64,000 nt of DNA, from positions 1,178,001 through 1,242,000 of the forward strand of contig NZ_LT670848.1 in assembly GCF_900142975.1 (NCBI RefSeq). The letters are read 5' to 3'. This stretch comes from Salegentibacter salegens (lineage in GTDB: Bacteria > Bacteroidota > Bacteroidia > Flavobacteriales > Flavobacteriaceae). Shown here one piece after another: positions 62,740-64,000 of this stretch. Under the pieces are notes generated by a model. The model ran no database searches. It was given only the letters and a program-made list of their open reading frames with translations, and was not told the DNA's origin. Within the stretch, counting starts at the first letter, position 1. Each line of letters begins with the position of its first letter. The position numbers and the translations under genes are program-made.

Positions 62740-62804
62740 AGGCTGCATTAACTATACTTTATACTTTTTTGTAACATTGCAGCCTCTTATACTACATATA
62801 AGAG
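62740..62804 (+). promoter_or_regulatory. Two consecutive stem-loops before an ECF sigma gene
   Basis: AGGCTGCA (62740-62747) pairs with TGCAGCCT (62778-62785) around a 30-base AT-rich loop. Directly adjoining and sharing two bases is CTCTTATA (62784-62791) with TATAAGAG (62797-62804) around CTACA, a perfect 8-bp stem. The second stem ends 13 bases before the GTG start of the sigma factor, so it may be a leader RNA structure or a dimer-binding site. Confidence 0.45.
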
Positions 62805-62817
62805 CTAACCAATTATT

Positions 62818-63312
62818 GTGGATAAGGAATTAGAACATCAGTTTGTAACAAATCTGGAAAAACACCAGAATATTGCGCATAAAATTTGCCGCCTTTATAC
62901 GAATGATCAGGATTCTCACAACGATCTTTTTCAGGAAATTACCATTCAGCTCTGGAAAGCTTACCCGAAATTTAGGGGTGAAGCTAAATTTAGCACCTGG
63001 ATGTACAGAGTTGCTTTAAATACTGCCATCACTTTATACCGAAAGAAAAAAAGAAGTATAAAAACGCAGGATTTTGATACCGTAGATTTTAAAATTAAAG
63101 CCGAAGAATATGACGATGAGACCGAGCAGCAATTAAAAGTAATGTATTCTGCAATTCAGGAATTAAACGATATTGAAAAAGCGCTCGTTTTTTTATATCT
63201 GGAAGATGAAAATTACAGGGACATTTCTGAAACCCTTGGTATTACTGAAGTAAATGCACGAGTGAAGATGAACAGGGTGAAAACTAAGTTAAAAAATATT
63301 TTAAATCCGTAG
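62818..63312 (+). CDS. ECF RNA polymerase sigma factor (GTG start)
   Basis: A 164-residue ECF sigma factor. Region 2 is AHKICRLYTNDQDSHNDLFQ to STWMYRVALNTAITLYRKKK; region 4 is LVFLYLEDENYRDISETLGI. The start at GTG 62818 is supported by the conserved N-terminal helix beginning a few residues later; no ATG lies closer. It is separate in type from the sigma factor at 56405. Just six bases after its stop comes a four-helix membrane protein gene, in the place where an anti-sigma gene is usual. Confidence 0.88.
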   Translation: MDKELEHQFVTNLEKHQNIAHKICRLYTNDQDSHNDLFQEITIQLWKAYPKFRGEAKFSTWMYRVALNTAITLYRKKKRSIKTQDFDTVDFKIKAEEYDDETEQQLKVMYSAIQELNDIEKALVFLYLEDENYRDISETLGITEVNARVKMNRVKTKLKNILNP

Positions 63313-63318
63313 AGAATA

Positions 63319-63957
63319 ATGGATGGACTGGATTTATTGAAAAAAGACTGGAAGAAGCGGGAAGGCAATATTCCCCAACTTTCCTATAACGAAATTTATA
63401 AGATGCTGTGGAAGCGCTCATCTTCAATTGTTAAATGGATATTTGTAATTAGTATTCTTGAATTTCTATTCTGGGCTCTTATTACCATTTTCATGGCAGA
63501 TCACGAATATTGGGCAGAGATGGAGCGTATTCATTTAAAAGAATTTACCGTAATAACTTATGCGATTAATTATGGAATCACTTTTTTCTTTATCTATTGT
63601 TTTTATAAGAATTACCGAAGAATATCTTCTACAGATAATGTGGCAAAATTGATTAAAAATATTCTACGCACAAGAAAAACTGTAAAATATTACATAGGAT
63701 ATATTTTAATCTCAACAGCGGTAGTTACACTTATATACACCTATTTTTTTATGAATTATCATGCCACTAACACAGTGGTTGATGATATTGAAAAATACAG
63801 TTTTACTCCGCTACAATGGCTTATGTTCGCAGGAATAGTTATAGGTGGTTTAGCTGTTTTTATAGGATTTATTTGGTTATTCTACAGAATTATATACGGA
63901 ATACTTCTACGCCGATTAAATAAAAACTATAAGGAACTCAAGAAATTGGAGCTTTAA
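63319..63957 (+). CDS. Polytopic membrane protein, possible unconventional anti-sigma factor
   Basis: A 212-residue protein with a soluble N-terminus of about 40 residues (MDGLDLLKKDWKKREGNIPQ) and four membrane helices near 41-62, 77-97, 123-145 and 166-190. It ends in a short basic tail. No catalytic motif was recognised. The start WKKRE-type N-terminus and the position six bases after an ECF sigma gene are common in Flavobacteriaceae (from memory). The N-terminal 40 residues could bind the sigma factor, but that is an inference with no direct support in the sequence. Confidence 0.6.
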   Translation: MDGLDLLKKDWKKREGNIPQLSYNEIYKMLWKRSSSIVKWIFVISILEFLFWALITIFMADHEYWAEMERIHLKEFTVITYAINYGITFFFIYCFYKNYRRISSTDNVAKLIKNILRTRKTVKYYIGYILISTAVVTLIYTYFFMNYHATNTVVDDIEKYSFTPLQWLMFAGIVIGGLAVFIGFIWLFYRIIYGILLRRLNKNYKELKKLEL

Positions 63958-63973
63958 AATAACAATTATCACT

Positions 63974-64000
63974 CGTCACCCTGAACTGGTTTCAGGGTCT
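63974..64000. repeat. Start of a further dispersed nested-hairpin element (cut by window end)
   Basis: CGTCACCCTGAACTGG then TTTCAGGGTCT resembles the inner hairpin of copies B and C (CGTCATCCTGAATTTATTTC, then AGGATCT). The outer inverted repeat is not visible in the 16 bases before it, so this may be the inner part only. Confidence 0.5.

Overview
The window reads as a chromosomal segment of an aerobic, probably marine or saline-habitat member of the Flavobacteriaceae (Bacteroidota). This is inferred from the AT-rich sequence, the SusC/SusD pair, the many lipoproteins with a short signal ending in SC or AC, the LytTR/LytS two-component pair, promoters of the TTTG / TAnnTTTG type, and weak ribosome binding sites. 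Genus-level placement (Gramella/Salegentibacter-like) is only a guess. No rRNA, tRNA, phage, CRISPR array, integrase or transposase gene was recognised.

Layout. 1-6.1 kb: end of a lipoprotein gene, an RsmB-type rRNA methyltransferase, an LTD-domain lipoprotein and purL. 6.3-15.2 kb: a fatty-acid degradation locus (acyl-CoA synthetase, MarR regulator, HCDH/ECH fusion, thiolase, acyl-CoA dehydrogenase). Two different four-helix-bundle (23S rRNA intervening-sequence protein type) genes sit in the gaps between its structural genes, each bounded by imperfect inverted repeats. 15.3-22.7 kb: an osmotic-stress island with two MscS channels, a GH15 enzyme, a fused trehalose-phosphate synthase/phosphatase and a YtxH protein. 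22.8-27.8 kb: an M28 peptidase, a dienelactone-hydrolase-like lipoprotein, and a tandem duplication of a two-gene unit (small membrane anchor plus PRC-barrel protein) with its promoter region. 28.0-32.2 kb: Tex, an App1-type phosphatase and a lipid kinase.

32.3-46.1 kb: a perfect LacI-type palindrome precedes a SusC/SusD pair. After a terminator comes a tightly packed operon of two giant FG-GAP/UnbV lipoproteins, a PAP2/vanadium-haloperoxidase-type lipoprotein and a membrane-anchored GyrI-like protein. No glycoside hydrolase is present, so the substrate is unknown; this is the best candidate for an undescribed uptake/processing system. 46.5-54.3 kb: divergent operons resembling an oxidative (3-keto) sugar pathway: Tat-exported small subunit plus GMC dehydrogenase one way; two TIM-barrel isomerase-like proteins, an MFS transporter, a Gfo/Idh/MocA oxidoreductase and a DUF1080 (3-keto-disaccharide hydrolase) lipoprotein the other way. 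54.4-64 kb: stress and regulatory genes (hydrolase-OsmC fusion, Cu/Zn superoxide dismutase, ECF sigma/anti-sigma, LytS/LytTR with 2TM proteins, hemerythrin, NDH-2, and a second ECF sigma with a polytopic membrane protein).

Several short dispersed repeat families occupy intergenic DNA. The clearest is a roughly 130-165 bp nested-hairpin element with terminal inverted repeats like GAGACTGTCTGAAAAG. All three complete copies lie between convergent genes, and a fourth begins at the right edge of the window.
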